A DNA stretch of 64,000 nucleotides from Allosediminivita pacifica (lineage in GTDB: Bacteria > Pseudomonadota > Alphaproteobacteria > Rhodobacterales > Rhodobacteraceae): NCBI RefSeq assembly GCF_003054175.1, contig NZ_QBKN01000019.1, positions 37,820 to 101,819 of the forward strand, read 5' to 3'. Positions 18,568 to 26,762 of the stretch are shown here, piece after piece. Position 1 is the first letter of the stretch. The number at the start of each line of letters is the position of its first letter. The position numbers were made by a program, and so were the translations under genes. The notes below the pieces were generated by a model. The model was not told where the DNA came from, searched no databases, and saw only the letters and a list, made by a program, of their open reading frames with translations.

Positions 18568-19434
18568 ATGGATAAAACAGCACATTTCCCCCTGAACCAG
18601 ATTCCGGCGCAGTCGCTGTCGCTGCGGCTGGCACGTTCGTCGATCCCGATGAACCACCGACCCGAGTGGCGGATCGACAAGCTCAACCCTGTGCATGACC
18701 TTGTCATCCCCTTGACGGGACATGGGTTTTACCGGATCGGAGAAGAGGAATTCACGCTCGAGCCGGGCGAGGCCATGCTGATCCGCGCCTACGAGCGATT
18801 TCACGGCTGGCACGGCGGTGCGCCCGGCCTCTACACCGGTGTAGCGCAGCATTTCACGCTCGATCTCTTCGGCCGTGGCGACGTGATCGCGCAGATGCGG
18901 CTGCGACGCAAAGTGCGGCTGAGCCGCTGGGATACGCTGCGCCCGCTGGCGCAGCTCTACCGCGAGACGACGCCGCGCGGCGGCACCAGCCTGCCGCAGC
19001 ATCACCAGTTCATGGTGATCCTTCTGTCCTTCCTCGAGGATGCCTTCATCGACTGGAACAACGGCGACGCGGAACCCGAAAGCCAGGACCAGCTGTCGCT
19101 GCACATCATGTTCGTGGCCTCGCGCCTGAGCACCGATCCGCTGGGCGCCGGGGTCGAGGAGGCGCTGGCGAGCGTGCCCTACAACGAGGTCTATTTCCGC
19201 CGCGCCTTTCGCGAACGCATCGGCATGACGCCGCAGAAGTTCCGCGAGCTGAAGCGCATGGAATTCGCGATCTCCCGGCTGGACATGGGGCTGTCGGTCA
19301 AGGAAGTCGCAGCCGAGCTGGGCTATTCCGATCCCTACTTCTTCAGCCGCATGTTCAAGCGCCATATCGGCGAACCGCCCTCGCGCTACCGCGCGAAGGG
19401 CACGGCGCGGATGACGCACGAGGAGATGGGCTGA
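18568..19434 (+). CDS. AraC family transcriptional regulator
   Basis: The 288-residue protein has an N-terminal cupin-like sensing domain (GEEEFTLEPGEAMLIRAYERFHGWHGG around residues 55-85). Its C-terminal AraC double helix-turn-helix (about residues 190-278) ends in VKEVAAELGYSDPYFFSRMFKRHIGEPPSRYR, the family hallmark. It is divergent from the pectin operon and is the likely activator in response to an imported uronide. Two starts are possible. The ATG at 18568 (MDKTAHF) fits the domain boundary. An upstream ATG at 18511 would add 19 residues with several cysteines and would overlap most of the promoter region. Confidence 0.87.
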   Translation: MDKTAHFPLNQIPAQSLSLRLARSSIPMNHRPEWRIDKLNPVHDLVIPLTGHGFYRIGEEEFTLEPGEAMLIRAYERFHGWHGGAPGLYTGVAQHFTLDLFGRGDVIAQMRLRRKVRLSRWDTLRPLAQLYRETTPRGGTSLPQHHQFMVILLSFLEDAFIDWNNGDAEPESQDQLSLHIMFVASRLSTDPLGAGVEEALASVPYNEVYFRRAFRERIGMTPQKFRELKRMEFAISRLDMGLSVKEVAAELGYSDPYFFSRMFKRHIGEPPSRYRAKGTARMTHEEMG

Positions 19435-19928
19435 GGCGAGGCTACTGACTGCAAGGGTCTGGCAGCAACGCCGCTTTGCCGCGATCGAGGCGAACCGTCG
19501 CCTTGCGGGACTTTGCCGCCGTTCATCATGGAGCAATGAGCTGCGCGCGGTGGCGATCCGGGCCGTCGATCCCCGTGATTTAGTCCAGCAAGACCTCAAC
19601 ACGAGGCGCCACGCCTGGCCGAATCCTCGCCACGTGGGGGGCGGTCATGCCGGAGGCATGCTTTCAGCATGACGATGCGCTGCGGCCTTCGGCCTTGAGT
19701 CCGCGCAAGGGGCTTCGCGCTCGACCGCTCGGCTTGCGCTCCTTCGAGGGACTCACCGCATCGCCTGAAGCGAAGCACCGAGTGCCGGCGTCCCGGGACA
19801 CGCTCGCGATAGGCTGACCTCTTTGACAAGACAGCGTGGTCCCGGCACGGAGCCGGGATCGCGCTGTCCTGTTTTGAAACGGTGTTTTCCTCGCCGAAAG
19901 GAAAATCCTCGAGACTGCTGCCACGGCC
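19435..19928. other. Intergenic block between convergent genes, no gene seen
   Basis: About 490 bp separate the ends of the AraC and UxuB-like genes. It holds the dispersed repeat described at 19540-19730. A further palindromic stretch, TCCCGGC (19840-19846) pairing with GCCGGGA (19852-19858), follows. No reading frame with recognisable homology was found. The short-hairpin content suggests accumulated intergenic repeats rather than coding sequence. Confidence 0.6.
19540..19730 (-). repeat. Dispersed intergenic repeat, copy A (inverted relative to copy B)
   Basis: Read on the minus strand this block contains CGAGCGCGAAGCC, GCATCGTCATGCTGAAAGCA, CCTCCGGCATGACCGC, GCCTCGTGTTGAGGTCTT and GATCGACGGCCCGGATCGCC in that order. 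The same elements in the same order, with scattered substitutions, occur on the plus strand at 34268-34465. The region has no open reading frame with homology and no transposase, so it looks like a non-autonomous or REP-like element. Confidence 0.8.
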
Positions 19929-21365
19929 TCAGCCGCGGGCGTAGGCTTGCACCATGGCCCGGGCGCCGAAATCCTCCAGCCCGCGGTAGGCGGCGGTGAC
20001 GGCGGTGGCGAAGGCCTCGTTGTCGGCAAGCTCGGCGTCGAAGACGTCGCGCACGCCGAGCAGCGCCGCGACGCGGCCCTCGGGCGTTTCCTTGGCGTCG
20101 CAAAGCGCCTTGAGGCGGTCGGCCAGCGGGTCGCGCACGTCGATGGGCGCGCCGCTCTCGTCCGTGCCGCCGACGTAACGCATCCATGCTGCCACCGCGA
20201 GCGCAAGCCCGGGCACCTCGCGCCCTTCGGCGAGGTTGTCGCGCACCGTCCCCAGCAGGCGCTGGGGCAGCTTCTGCGAGCCGTCCATGGCGATCTGCCA
20301 GGTCCGGTGGCGGATGGCGGGATTGCGGTAGCGTTCGAGCAGGGCCGCGCAATAGGCGGGCAGGTCCTCACCCTCGGGCTGTGGCACGGTGGGCAGGATC
20401 TCGCGCCCCCAGAGACGCTCGCAAAGCCCGGCGAAATCGGCATCGCCGACCGTCTCGGCGATGGTCTCGTACCCGGCAAGGTAGCCGAGGTAGGCCAGCG
20501 AGGAATGCGTGCCGTTGAGGCAGCGCAGCTTCATGGTCTCGTGCGCGTCGACGCTGGTCACGAACTGCGCGCCGCCCACTTCCCAGGCGGGGCGACCGGC
20601 AGGAAATTCGTCCTCGATCACCCATTGGCGGAAGGGTTCGTGCTGCACGCAGGCCGGGTCGTGCCAGCCCTTGAGCTCGGCCAGCCGATCCACGTCAGCT
20701 TCGGTGGTCGCCGGCGTGATGCGGTCGACCATGGTGCCGGGAAAGCGGACCTCGGCCTCGATCCAGTCGGCAAGCGCGGCGTCGCGCCGCCGGGCGAAAT
20801 CGAGGATGACCCCGCGCGCAAGCCGCCCGTTCGAGGGAAGGTTGTCGCAGGAGAGCACCGTGAAGGGCGCCGTTCCCGCCGCGCGGCGGCGGGCGAGCGC
20901 CTCGACGATGAAGCCGGGTGCCGAGCGTGGCGCACCGCCCTCCAGATCGTGCAGGATGTCGGGATGATCGGCACGCAGCGTGCCGGTGGCGGGCTCGTGG
21001 CAATAGCCCTTCTCGGTGATGGTCAGCGACACGATGCGGATGGCCGGATCGCTCATCGCCTCGACCACGGCCTCGGGGTCCTCGGGCGCGACGAGCACGT
21101 CGACCACGGACCCGATCACCCGCACCTGCGGCCCCTCGGGCGCCAGCGTGACCGAACTGAAGACACCGCCCTGCGGCATCAGCTGGTCGCGCGCGTCGGG
21201 GCTGCGCAGACTGATCGCCCGGATGCCCCAAGCGCCGCCCTCGGCCGCCATGGCCTCGTCGGTGTAGACGGCATTGAAGGCCCGGAAGAACGCCCCCGGG
21301 CCAAGGTGGACGATCCCAGGCGCAGGCGCCGGGCCGTCGCGGGTCAGGCGGGCCTCAGCGGGCAA
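19929..21365 (-). CDS. uxuB: Mannitol dehydrogenase family uronate reductase (UxuB-like fructuronate reductase)
   Basis: The 478-residue protein is a long-chain polyol dehydrogenase. It has the N-terminal PGIVHLGPGAFFRA nucleotide-binding start, the TITEKGYC strand and the catalytic K-x4-N-x2-H motif (MKLRCLNGTHSSLAYLGYLAG). Length and motif pattern match D-mannonate oxidoreductase (fructuronate reductase) rather than the shorter UxaB group. It reduces a keto-uronate with NADH in the cytoplasm. A TTG start at 21365 overlaps the kduD-like gene by 11 nt; no ATG occurs before the conserved start. It is the last gene of the uxaC-kduI-kduD operon and takes the UxaC product. Tagaturonate could also be a substrate. 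Confidence 0.87.
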   Translation of the reverse strand: MPAEARLTRDGPAPAPGIVHLGPGAFFRAFNAVYTDEAMAAEGGAWGIRAISLRSPDARDQLMPQGGVFSSVTLAPEGPQVRVIGSVVDVLVAPEDPEAVVEAMSDPAIRIVSLTITEKGYCHEPATGTLRADHPDILHDLEGGAPRSAPGFIVEALARRRAAGTAPFTVLSCDNLPSNGRLARGVILDFARRRDAALADWIEAEVRFPGTMVDRITPATTEADVDRLAELKGWHDPACVQHEPFRQWVIEDEFPAGRPAWEVGGAQFVTSVDAHETMKLRCLNGTHSSLAYLGYLAGYETIAETVGDADFAGLCERLWGREILPTVPQPEGEDLPAYCAALLERYRNPAIRHRTWQIAMDGSQKLPQRLLGTVRDNLAEGREVPGLALAVAAWMRYVGGTDESGAPIDVRDPLADRLKALCDAKETPEGRVAALLGVRDVFDAELADNEAFATAVTAAYRGLEDFGARAMVQAYARG

Positions 21366-22101
21366 GCCAGCCTCCGTCCACGTTGAGCACCGCGCCCGTC
21401 ACGTAGTTGGCGGCGGGCGTGCAGAGGAACGTCACGGCCCCCGCGATGTCGGCGGCCTCGCCCCAGCGCCCCGCGGGAATGCGCGCCAGGATCTCGGCCG
21501 ACCGCTTGGGATCGTTGCGCAGCGCCTCGGTGTTGTTGGTGGCGATGTAGCCGGGGGCCACGGCGTTCACGTTGACGCCCTGCCCCGCCCATTCGTTGGC
21601 GAGGATCTTGGTCAGCCCCGCGACGCCGTGCTTGGACGCCGTGTAGGCGGGCACGCGGATGCCGCCCTGGAAGGACAGCAGCGAGGCGATGTTGACGATG
21701 CGCCCGCCCTGCCCGCGCGCCAGGGCCGCCTTGCCGAAGGCCTGGCACATCAGGAAGACCGCCTTGAGGTTCACGTCCATGACGTCGTCCCAGTCGGCCT
21801 CGGAATAGTCGACCGAATCCGCGCGGCGGATGATGCCCGCGTTGTTGACGAGAATGTCGAGATCGCCTGCCTCGGAGAGCCGCGCGACGGCGGCCTTGGG
21901 ATCGGCAAGGTCGAGGTGCATCGCTTCGGCCGAACCGCCGGCATCCTTGATCCGCGTCACCGTCTCGTCGCAGGACGACCGGCCGGCGGCGACGACATGC
22001 GCCCCGATCTCCGCCAGCCCCTCGGCGATGGCCTGCCCGATGCCGGTATTGGCACCGGTGACCAGCGCACGCTTTCCTTCGAGCGTGAAGGGCGATGTCA
22101 T
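21355..22101 (-). CDS. kduD: 2-dehydro-3-deoxy-D-gluconate 5-dehydrogenase, SDR family
   Basis: The 248-residue short-chain dehydrogenase has the cofactor motif TGANTGIG, the NNAG strand (ILVNNAGIIRRADS), catalytic Ser and YTASK tetrad residues, and the C-terminal GAVLNVDGGWLAR. The NNAGIIRR and SFQGGIRVPAYTASK blocks are typical of KduD. It interconverts 2,5-diketo-3-deoxygluconate (from KduI) and 2-keto-3-deoxygluconate. The gene overlaps kduI by 4 nt and uxuB by 11 nt, so the operon order matches the metabolic order for unsaturated uronides. Confidence 0.92.
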   Translation of the reverse strand: MTSPFTLEGKRALVTGANTGIGQAIAEGLAEIGAHVVAAGRSSCDETVTRIKDAGGSAEAMHLDLADPKAAVARLSEAGDLDILVNNAGIIRRADSVDYSEADWDDVMDVNLKAVFLMCQAFGKAALARGQGGRIVNIASLLSFQGGIRVPAYTASKHGVAGLTKILANEWAGQGVNVNAVAPGYIATNNTEALRNDPKRSAEILARIPAGRWGEAADIAGAVTFLCTPAANYVTGAVLNVDGGWLAR

Positions 22102-22922
22102 CGCAGCACCTCCATCGGGACCATGTCCATGTCGGCGAAGTCGACGTTGTCACCGGCCATGGCCCAGCAGAAGGTGTAGCTGCCGGTGCCCGCGCCCGAG
22201 TGGATCGACCACGGCGGCGAGATCACCGCCTCTTCGTTGGCCATGACGATGTGGCGGGTTTCCTCGGGCTTGCCCATGAAGTGGAAGACCCGGCCGCCCT
22301 CGTCGAGATCGAAGTAGAGATAGGCCTCCATCCGGCGGTCGTGCAGGTGCGCGGGCATCGTGTTCCAGACCGAGCCTTCGGCGAACTGCGTGTAGCCCAT
22401 GAGAAGCTGGCAGCTTTCGCAGACCTCTGGGTGAAGGAACTGCATGATGACCCGCTCGTTGGCCGCCTCGCGCGAGCCGAGCTCGACCCGGCGCGCGTCG
22501 CCCGCCTTGATGAGCTTTGTGGGACAGGCGCGGTGCGCGGGCGCCGAGAGGATGTAGAACCGGCCCTTGCCGGTGAACTCCACCGGGCCCGAGCCGAGGC
22601 CGATGTAGAGAACCTCGCCCCGGCCGATCTCGTGGCTTTCGCCGCCGACCTTGACCGCGGCGGGCTCACCGATGTTGAGCACGCCCATCTCGCGACGGTC
22701 GAGGATGCTCGGGGTGCCGGTTTCGGGCACCTCGTCGAGCGTCAGGCTGCCGCCGTCGGGCACGGCGGAACCGAGGATGAGCCGGTCGTAGTGGCTGTAG
22801 ACCAGCTTGATCTCGCCCGGTTTGAACAGGCCCGAGACGTGGAACTGGTCGCGCAGCCCCTGGGTGTCGAGCGTCTTTGTCGTCGCCGGATCGATGGCGT
22901 AGCGCGTCTCTGCTTGGGTCAT
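22098..22922 (-). CDS. kduI: 5-dehydro-4-deoxy-D-glucuronate isomerase
   Basis: The 274-residue protein matches KduI along its length: ETRYAIDPATTKTLDTQGLRD at the start, YSHYDRLILGSAVP, and the cupin metal site with PAHLHDRRMEAYLYFD and WSIHSGAG. It isomerises the unsaturated monouronate released by GH105 (after spontaneous ring opening) to 2,5-diketo-3-deoxygluconate. This directly links the GH105 domain of the pectin operon to kduD and kdgK. It is second in its operon, 40 nt after the uronate isomerase. Confidence 0.95.
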   Translation of the reverse strand: MTQAETRYAIDPATTKTLDTQGLRDQFHVSGLFKPGEIKLVYSHYDRLILGSAVPDGGSLTLDEVPETGTPSILDRREMGVLNIGEPAAVKVGGESHEIGRGEVLYIGLGSGPVEFTGKGRFYILSAPAHRACPTKLIKAGDARRVELGSREAANERVIMQFLHPEVCESCQLLMGYTQFAEGSVWNTMPAHLHDRRMEAYLYFDLDEGGRVFHFMGKPEETRHIVMANEEAVISPPWSIHSGAGTGSYTFCWAMAGDNVDFADMDMVPMEVLR

Positions 22923-22962
22923 CTCGTCCTCCTTCGTGGAATATTGTCGCGCGGCTGCGCGG

Positions 22963-24369
22963 TCAGAGGTTGTAGGCCGCCTTGGCGAGCCCGTAGGTCA
23001 GGTCATGCGCGACTTCGGGCGCATCTGCTTCCGCCAGCCGCCCCGTGGCGACGAGAGTCGCGAGGTAGGCGCAGTCGCTGCGGCGGGCGACGTCGTGGCG
23101 CGCGGGGATCGAACAGAAGGCCCGCGTGTCGTCGTTGAAGCCGGCGGTGTTGTAGAAGCCGCAGGTCTCGGTCGTGGCCTCGCGGAAGCGACGGATGCCC
23201 TCGGCGCTGTCGAAGAACCACCACGGCGGGCCGAGCCGCAGCGCGGGATAGGCACCGGCCAGCGGCGCCAGCTCGCGGCCATATACCGTTTCGTCCAGCG
23301 TGAAGAGGATCACCGTCAGGTCCGGCTCCATCCCCACCGCGTCCAGAAGCGGCTTCAGCGCGCCGACGTAGTCGGTCCGCATCGGGATATCGAAGCCCTT
23401 GTCGCGGCCATGCGCGGCAAAGACCGGCGCGGAATGGTTGCGCCAGGAACCCGCGTGGATCTGCAGCGTCAGCCCGTCATCGAGGCTCATGCGCGCCATC
23501 TCGGTCAGCATGTGACCGCGGAAGGCATCGGCCTCCTCGCCGGTGCAGGTGCCCGCAAGCGCCTTCTGGAACAGCTCGGCGGCGACCTCCTGCGGCAGAT
23601 CCTCGGTGCGGGCGGTGGCGTGGCCGTGATCGCTCGCCGTGGCGCCGAACTCCTTGAAGTAGGCGCGGCGTTTGCGGTGCGCGGCGAGGTAGCCCTCCCA
23701 GGTGGTGGCGGGTTCGCCGGTGATCTCGGCCAGCTTCTCGATGTTCTCGGCAAAACCCTCGAACTCGGGATCTACCACGGAATCCGGGCGGTAGGTGGTG
23801 ATCACCCGCCCGCCCCAGCCGCTGTCGCGGATCGCGCGGTGGGCGGAAAGATCGTCCAGCGCGCCCTCGGTCGTGGCCAGCGCCTCGATGTTGAACCGCT
23901 CGAACAGCGCGCGGGGGCGGAAGGCCTCCTCCGCGAGCTTGCCGTCGATGTGGTCGTAGTAGGTGTCGGCCGTGTCGGCGTTCAGCGGAATGTCGATGCC
24001 GAAGACATGCTCGAACGAATGGTTGAGCCACATCGACGAAGGCGTGCCGCGGAACAGGTGAAAGTTCTCGGCAAACCGGCGCCAGATCAGGCGCGGGTCG
24101 CTTTCGGTTGCGCCCCCGTCGACGCGCGGAACCCCCAGATCGGTGAGCGGGACGCCCTGGCTGACCAGCATGCGGAAGACGTAGTGGTCGGGCACCACGA
24201 AAAGTTCGGCAGGGTTGGGGAAGCGCGCGTTCTCGGCGAACCAGCGCGGATCGCAGTGCCCGTGGGGGCTGATGATCGGCAGGTCGGCGATACCCTCGTA
24301 AAGCTCGCGCGCCAGCCCGCGCAGGGCCGGCTCCGCCGGAAACAGGCGATCCGGGTCGGTCAGGGCCAT
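22963..24369 (-). CDS. uxaC: Uronate isomerase
   Basis: The 468-residue protein is a UxaC-type glucuronate/galacturonate isomerase of the amidohydrolase fold. The metal motif ISPHGHCDPRWF near residue 35, PRVDGGATESDPRLIWR and WWFFDSAEGIRRFREATTE are recognisable family segments. It converts D-galacturonate to D-tagaturonate and D-glucuronate to D-fructuronate. It heads the operon and faces a GntR gene across a 113-bp control region. Confidence 0.94.
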   Translation of the reverse strand: MALTDPDRLFPAEPALRGLARELYEGIADLPIISPHGHCDPRWFAENARFPNPAELFVVPDHYVFRMLVSQGVPLTDLGVPRVDGGATESDPRLIWRRFAENFHLFRGTPSSMWLNHSFEHVFGIDIPLNADTADTYYDHIDGKLAEEAFRPRALFERFNIEALATTEGALDDLSAHRAIRDSGWGGRVITTYRPDSVVDPEFEGFAENIEKLAEITGEPATTWEGYLAAHRKRRAYFKEFGATASDHGHATARTEDLPQEVAAELFQKALAGTCTGEEADAFRGHMLTEMARMSLDDGLTLQIHAGSWRNHSAPVFAAHGRDKGFDIPMRTDYVGALKPLLDAVGMEPDLTVILFTLDETVYGRELAPLAGAYPALRLGPPWWFFDSAEGIRRFREATTETCGFYNTAGFNDDTRAFCSIPARHDVARRSDCAYLATLVATGRLAEADAPEVAHDLTYGLAKAAYNL

Positions 24370-24398
24370 GGTGTGTGTCTCCTCTATCCCCTGATCAC

Positions 24399-24415
24399 CT
24401 AATATGTTAGCATAG
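24399..24415. promoter_or_regulatory. Candidate GntR operator in the uxaC/GntR divergent region
   Basis: CTAATATGTTAG (24399-24410) has CTAA/TTAG arms around TATG. It overlaps a second small palindrome TATGTTAGCATA. It is centrally placed between the divergent uxaC operon and the FCD-type GntR gene, in the only AT-rich part of this region. Confidence 0.5.
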
Positions 24416-24482
24416 CAGTTGTGTCAATCGAGGGACTCCGCCTATAACGGCACGACCACAGAAAGCAGATCCTCCCGACCGC

Positions 24483-25175
24483 ATGCCAAGCTCAGCCCTC
24501 GCGAAACTCGACACCCCGGGTGTCAGCACCACCGACCAGGTGTTCGACGCGCTCTACCGCGCGGTGCTGACCTTCGAGCTGCCCCCGGGCGCGCGCGTGT
24601 CCGAGGCCGAGATCGCGGGCCGGCTGGACGTCTCGCGCCAACCCGTGCGCGACGCCTTCTTCCGGCTGTCGAAGCTGGGCTTCCTGCTGATCCGCCCGCA
24701 GCGGCCGACACTGATCACCAAGATCTCGGAAAGCGCCGTGCGACAGTCGGCCTTCATCCGCACCGCGATCGAGATCGCCTGTATCCGGGCCGCCACCGAA
24801 CACGCCACCGATGCGGATTTCGCGGCGATGGAGGCCATGATCGAACGGCAGGGCGAGGCCATCCGCGACCGCGACTCGGAACGCTTTCACGCGGAGGACG
24901 ACGCCTTTCACCGCCGGATCTGCGCCGCGGCACAGGAGGAACACGCCTGGCGGCTCATCCAGGAGCAGAAGGCTCATATGGACCGCGTGCGCTTCCTCTC
25001 CCTCACCTTCAACCGCGACGAAGCATGGCGCGAACACGCCGCCATCCTTCAGGCGCTCCGCGATCGCGACCCGGATGCCGCCGAAGCGGGCCTGCGGGGT
25101 CACCTGGGACGTATCCACGTGATGCTGCCGCAGATCCGCGCCGCGCACAGCCAACACTTCGAGGACGAAACATGA
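24483..25175 (+). CDS. GntR family regulator, FadR/FCD subfamily (uronate operon)
   Basis: The 230-residue protein has a GntR winged helix at the N-terminus (residues about 15-80, AEIAGRLDVSRQPVRDAFFRLSKLGFL). An all-helical FCD effector domain follows, with the metal-binding pattern DDAFHRRICAAA and EHAAILQALRDRD. FCD regulators of uronate pathways (UxuR, ExuR, KdgR-like) bind sugar acids. It is divergent from uxaC and overlaps the KDG kinase gene in an ATGA junction, so it likely controls both directions. Confidence 0.92.
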   Translation: MPSSALAKLDTPGVSTTDQVFDALYRAVLTFELPPGARVSEAEIAGRLDVSRQPVRDAFFRLSKLGFLLIRPQRPTLITKISESAVRQSAFIRTAIEIACIRAATEHATDADFAAMEAMIERQGEAIRDRDSERFHAEDDAFHRRICAAAQEEHAWRLIQEQKAHMDRVRFLSLTFNRDEAWREHAAILQALRDRDPDAAEAGLRGHLGRIHVMLPQIRAAHSQHFEDET

Positions 25176-26059
25176 CGCGTATCCTGGGCATCGGCGAATG
25201 CATGATCGAAATGGCGCCCACCGGAGAGGGCACCTTCGCCATGGGCTTTGCCGGGGACACCTTCAACACCTGCTGGTACGCGCGGCGACTGGCCGGGCCG
25301 GAGCTGCGCGTGGGCTACCTGACCGCCGTGGGCGACGACGACCCCTCGCGGCGCATGGAGGAGTTCATGCGCGACGCGGGGGTCGAGCCCGAGTTCACCG
25401 TGCGTCCTGGCGGATCGGTGGGGCTCTACATGATCTCGCTGAAGGACGGAGAGCGCAGCTTCAGCTACTGGCGCTCCACCTCGGCAGCCCGAACGCTGGC
25501 CGATGACCTCGAGGTCCTGCCGGACATGACCGACGGCGACGTGGCTCTGGTGTCCGGCATCACGCTGGCGATCCTGCCCGAGGCGGGACGGACCCGCCTG
25601 CTGGAGGTTCTGCACGACGCCCGCAAGCGCGGCGTGCGGGTCGCCTTCGACCCCAACATCCGGCCGAAGCTCTGGGAAAGCACCGAAACCATGCGCCGCT
25701 GGGTCATGGCCGCCGCCAGGGTCTGCGACATCGCCCTGCCCTCGCACGAGGACGAGGCCACGCATTTCGGCGATGCCGACGCGAGCGCCACCGCCGACCG
25801 CTACGCGGGGGCCGGCGCGGGGCTGGTGGTGGTCAAGGATGGGGCCGACCCTGTGGTCATCCGGACCCCCGACAGCCGCGAGACCATTACCCCGGCCAGG
25901 GTGACCGAGGTGGTCGACACCACCGCTGCGGGCGACGCCTTTAACGGGGCCTTCCTCGTCGCACTGCTCGAAGGGGCGGAGGCGGCGCAGGCGGCCAAGG
26001 CGGGCTGCGCGCTGTCGGCGCGGGTCATCGCGGCACGTGGGGCGCTGGTCCCGGTCTGA
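25172..26059 (+). CDS. kdgK: 2-dehydro-3-deoxygluconokinase, PfkB family
   Basis: The 295-residue protein is a PfkB/ribokinase-fold kinase with an N-terminal GIGECMIEMAP segment (KdgK style), AGDTFNTCWYARRL and the C-terminal anion-hole/catalytic motif DTTAAGDAFNGAFL. It phosphorylates KDG to KDPG, the common end of the galacturonan and unsaturated uronide branches here. The ATG at 25172 overlaps the regulator stop. No KDPG aldolase is in the window; that step must be encoded elsewhere. Confidence 0.93.
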   Translation: MTRILGIGECMIEMAPTGEGTFAMGFAGDTFNTCWYARRLAGPELRVGYLTAVGDDDPSRRMEEFMRDAGVEPEFTVRPGGSVGLYMISLKDGERSFSYWRSTSAARTLADDLEVLPDMTDGDVALVSGITLAILPEAGRTRLLEVLHDARKRGVRVAFDPNIRPKLWESTETMRRWVMAAARVCDIALPSHEDEATHFGDADASATADRYAGAGAGLVVVKDGADPVVIRTPDSRETITPARVTEVVDTTAAGDAFNGAFLVALLEGAEAAQAAKAGCALSARVIAARGALVPV

Positions 26060-26123
26060 CGAAATCCCTATCGCCAAGCCGGTGGGGAACCTGCATGCTG
26101 CGGGCCGAAAGGACGGCACGGAC

Positions 26124-26762
26124 ATGAAGACAATTCTCGCCTTCGGCGACAGCCTGACATGGGGCGCGGACCCCGCCACGGGTGGGCGGCACCCGATCGA
26201 GGACCAGTGGCCGGTGGCGCTCGACACCGCGCTGGGGGGCGGGCTCCGCGTGATCGCGGAGGGGCTGAACGGGCGCACCACCTGCTACGACGACCACTCC
26301 GGTCCCTGCGACCGCAACGGCACGCGCGCCCTGCCCGTCTGCCTTGCCTCGCACAGCCCGCTGGATCTTGTCGTGCTCATGCTGGGCACCAATGACCTCA
26401 AGCCCGCGCTGTGCGGCGTGACCGAGGGCGCGGTGGCGGGGATGCGGCGACTTGTGCAGATCGTGCGCAGCTTTCCCTATTCGCAGCCCTGGCCGGTGCC
26501 TCAGGTGCTGATCGTCGCGCCGCCGCCGCTGCTGACGGGACCTGCCGGGCCGCTGACGACGACCCGCCCGGTAGAGGAGTCGAAGCTATTCGCGCCCGCC
26601 TACGCGGCGCTGGCGGGAGAGCTTGCGACGCGGTTCTTCGATGCGGGCCAGGTCTGCGCGGCCTCGCCCGTGGATGGCGTGCACCTGTCCGCGGATGACA
26701 CCCGCGCGCTGGGCGAGGCGCTGGCGCCGGTCTGCGCGTCGATCCTGTCGGAGGCGCCATGA
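26124..26762 (+). CDS. SGNH/GDSL hydrolase, arylesterase-like
   Basis: The 212-residue protein shows the SGNH blocks: FGDSLTWG (nucleophile Ser), a Gly block (AEGLNGRTT), MLGTNDL (Asn) and DGVHLSADD (Asp and His). The long insert with the LNGRTTCYDD motif is typical of cytoplasmic arylesterase/acyl-transferase-type enzymes. There is no signal peptide. Position after kdgK and translational overlap with the next gene suggest an esterase acting on an acetylated or otherwise esterified sugar, but no substrate can be assigned. The ATG at 26124 has a GGA-rich ribosome site upstream. Confidence 0.85.
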   Translation: MKTILAFGDSLTWGADPATGGRHPIEDQWPVALDTALGGGLRVIAEGLNGRTTCYDDHSGPCDRNGTRALPVCLASHSPLDLVVLMLGTNDLKPALCGVTEGAVAGMRRLVQIVRSFPYSQPWPVPQVLIVAPPPLLTGPAGPLTTTRPVEESKLFAPAYAALAGELATRFFDAGQVCAASPVDGVHLSADDTRALGEALAPVCASILSEAP

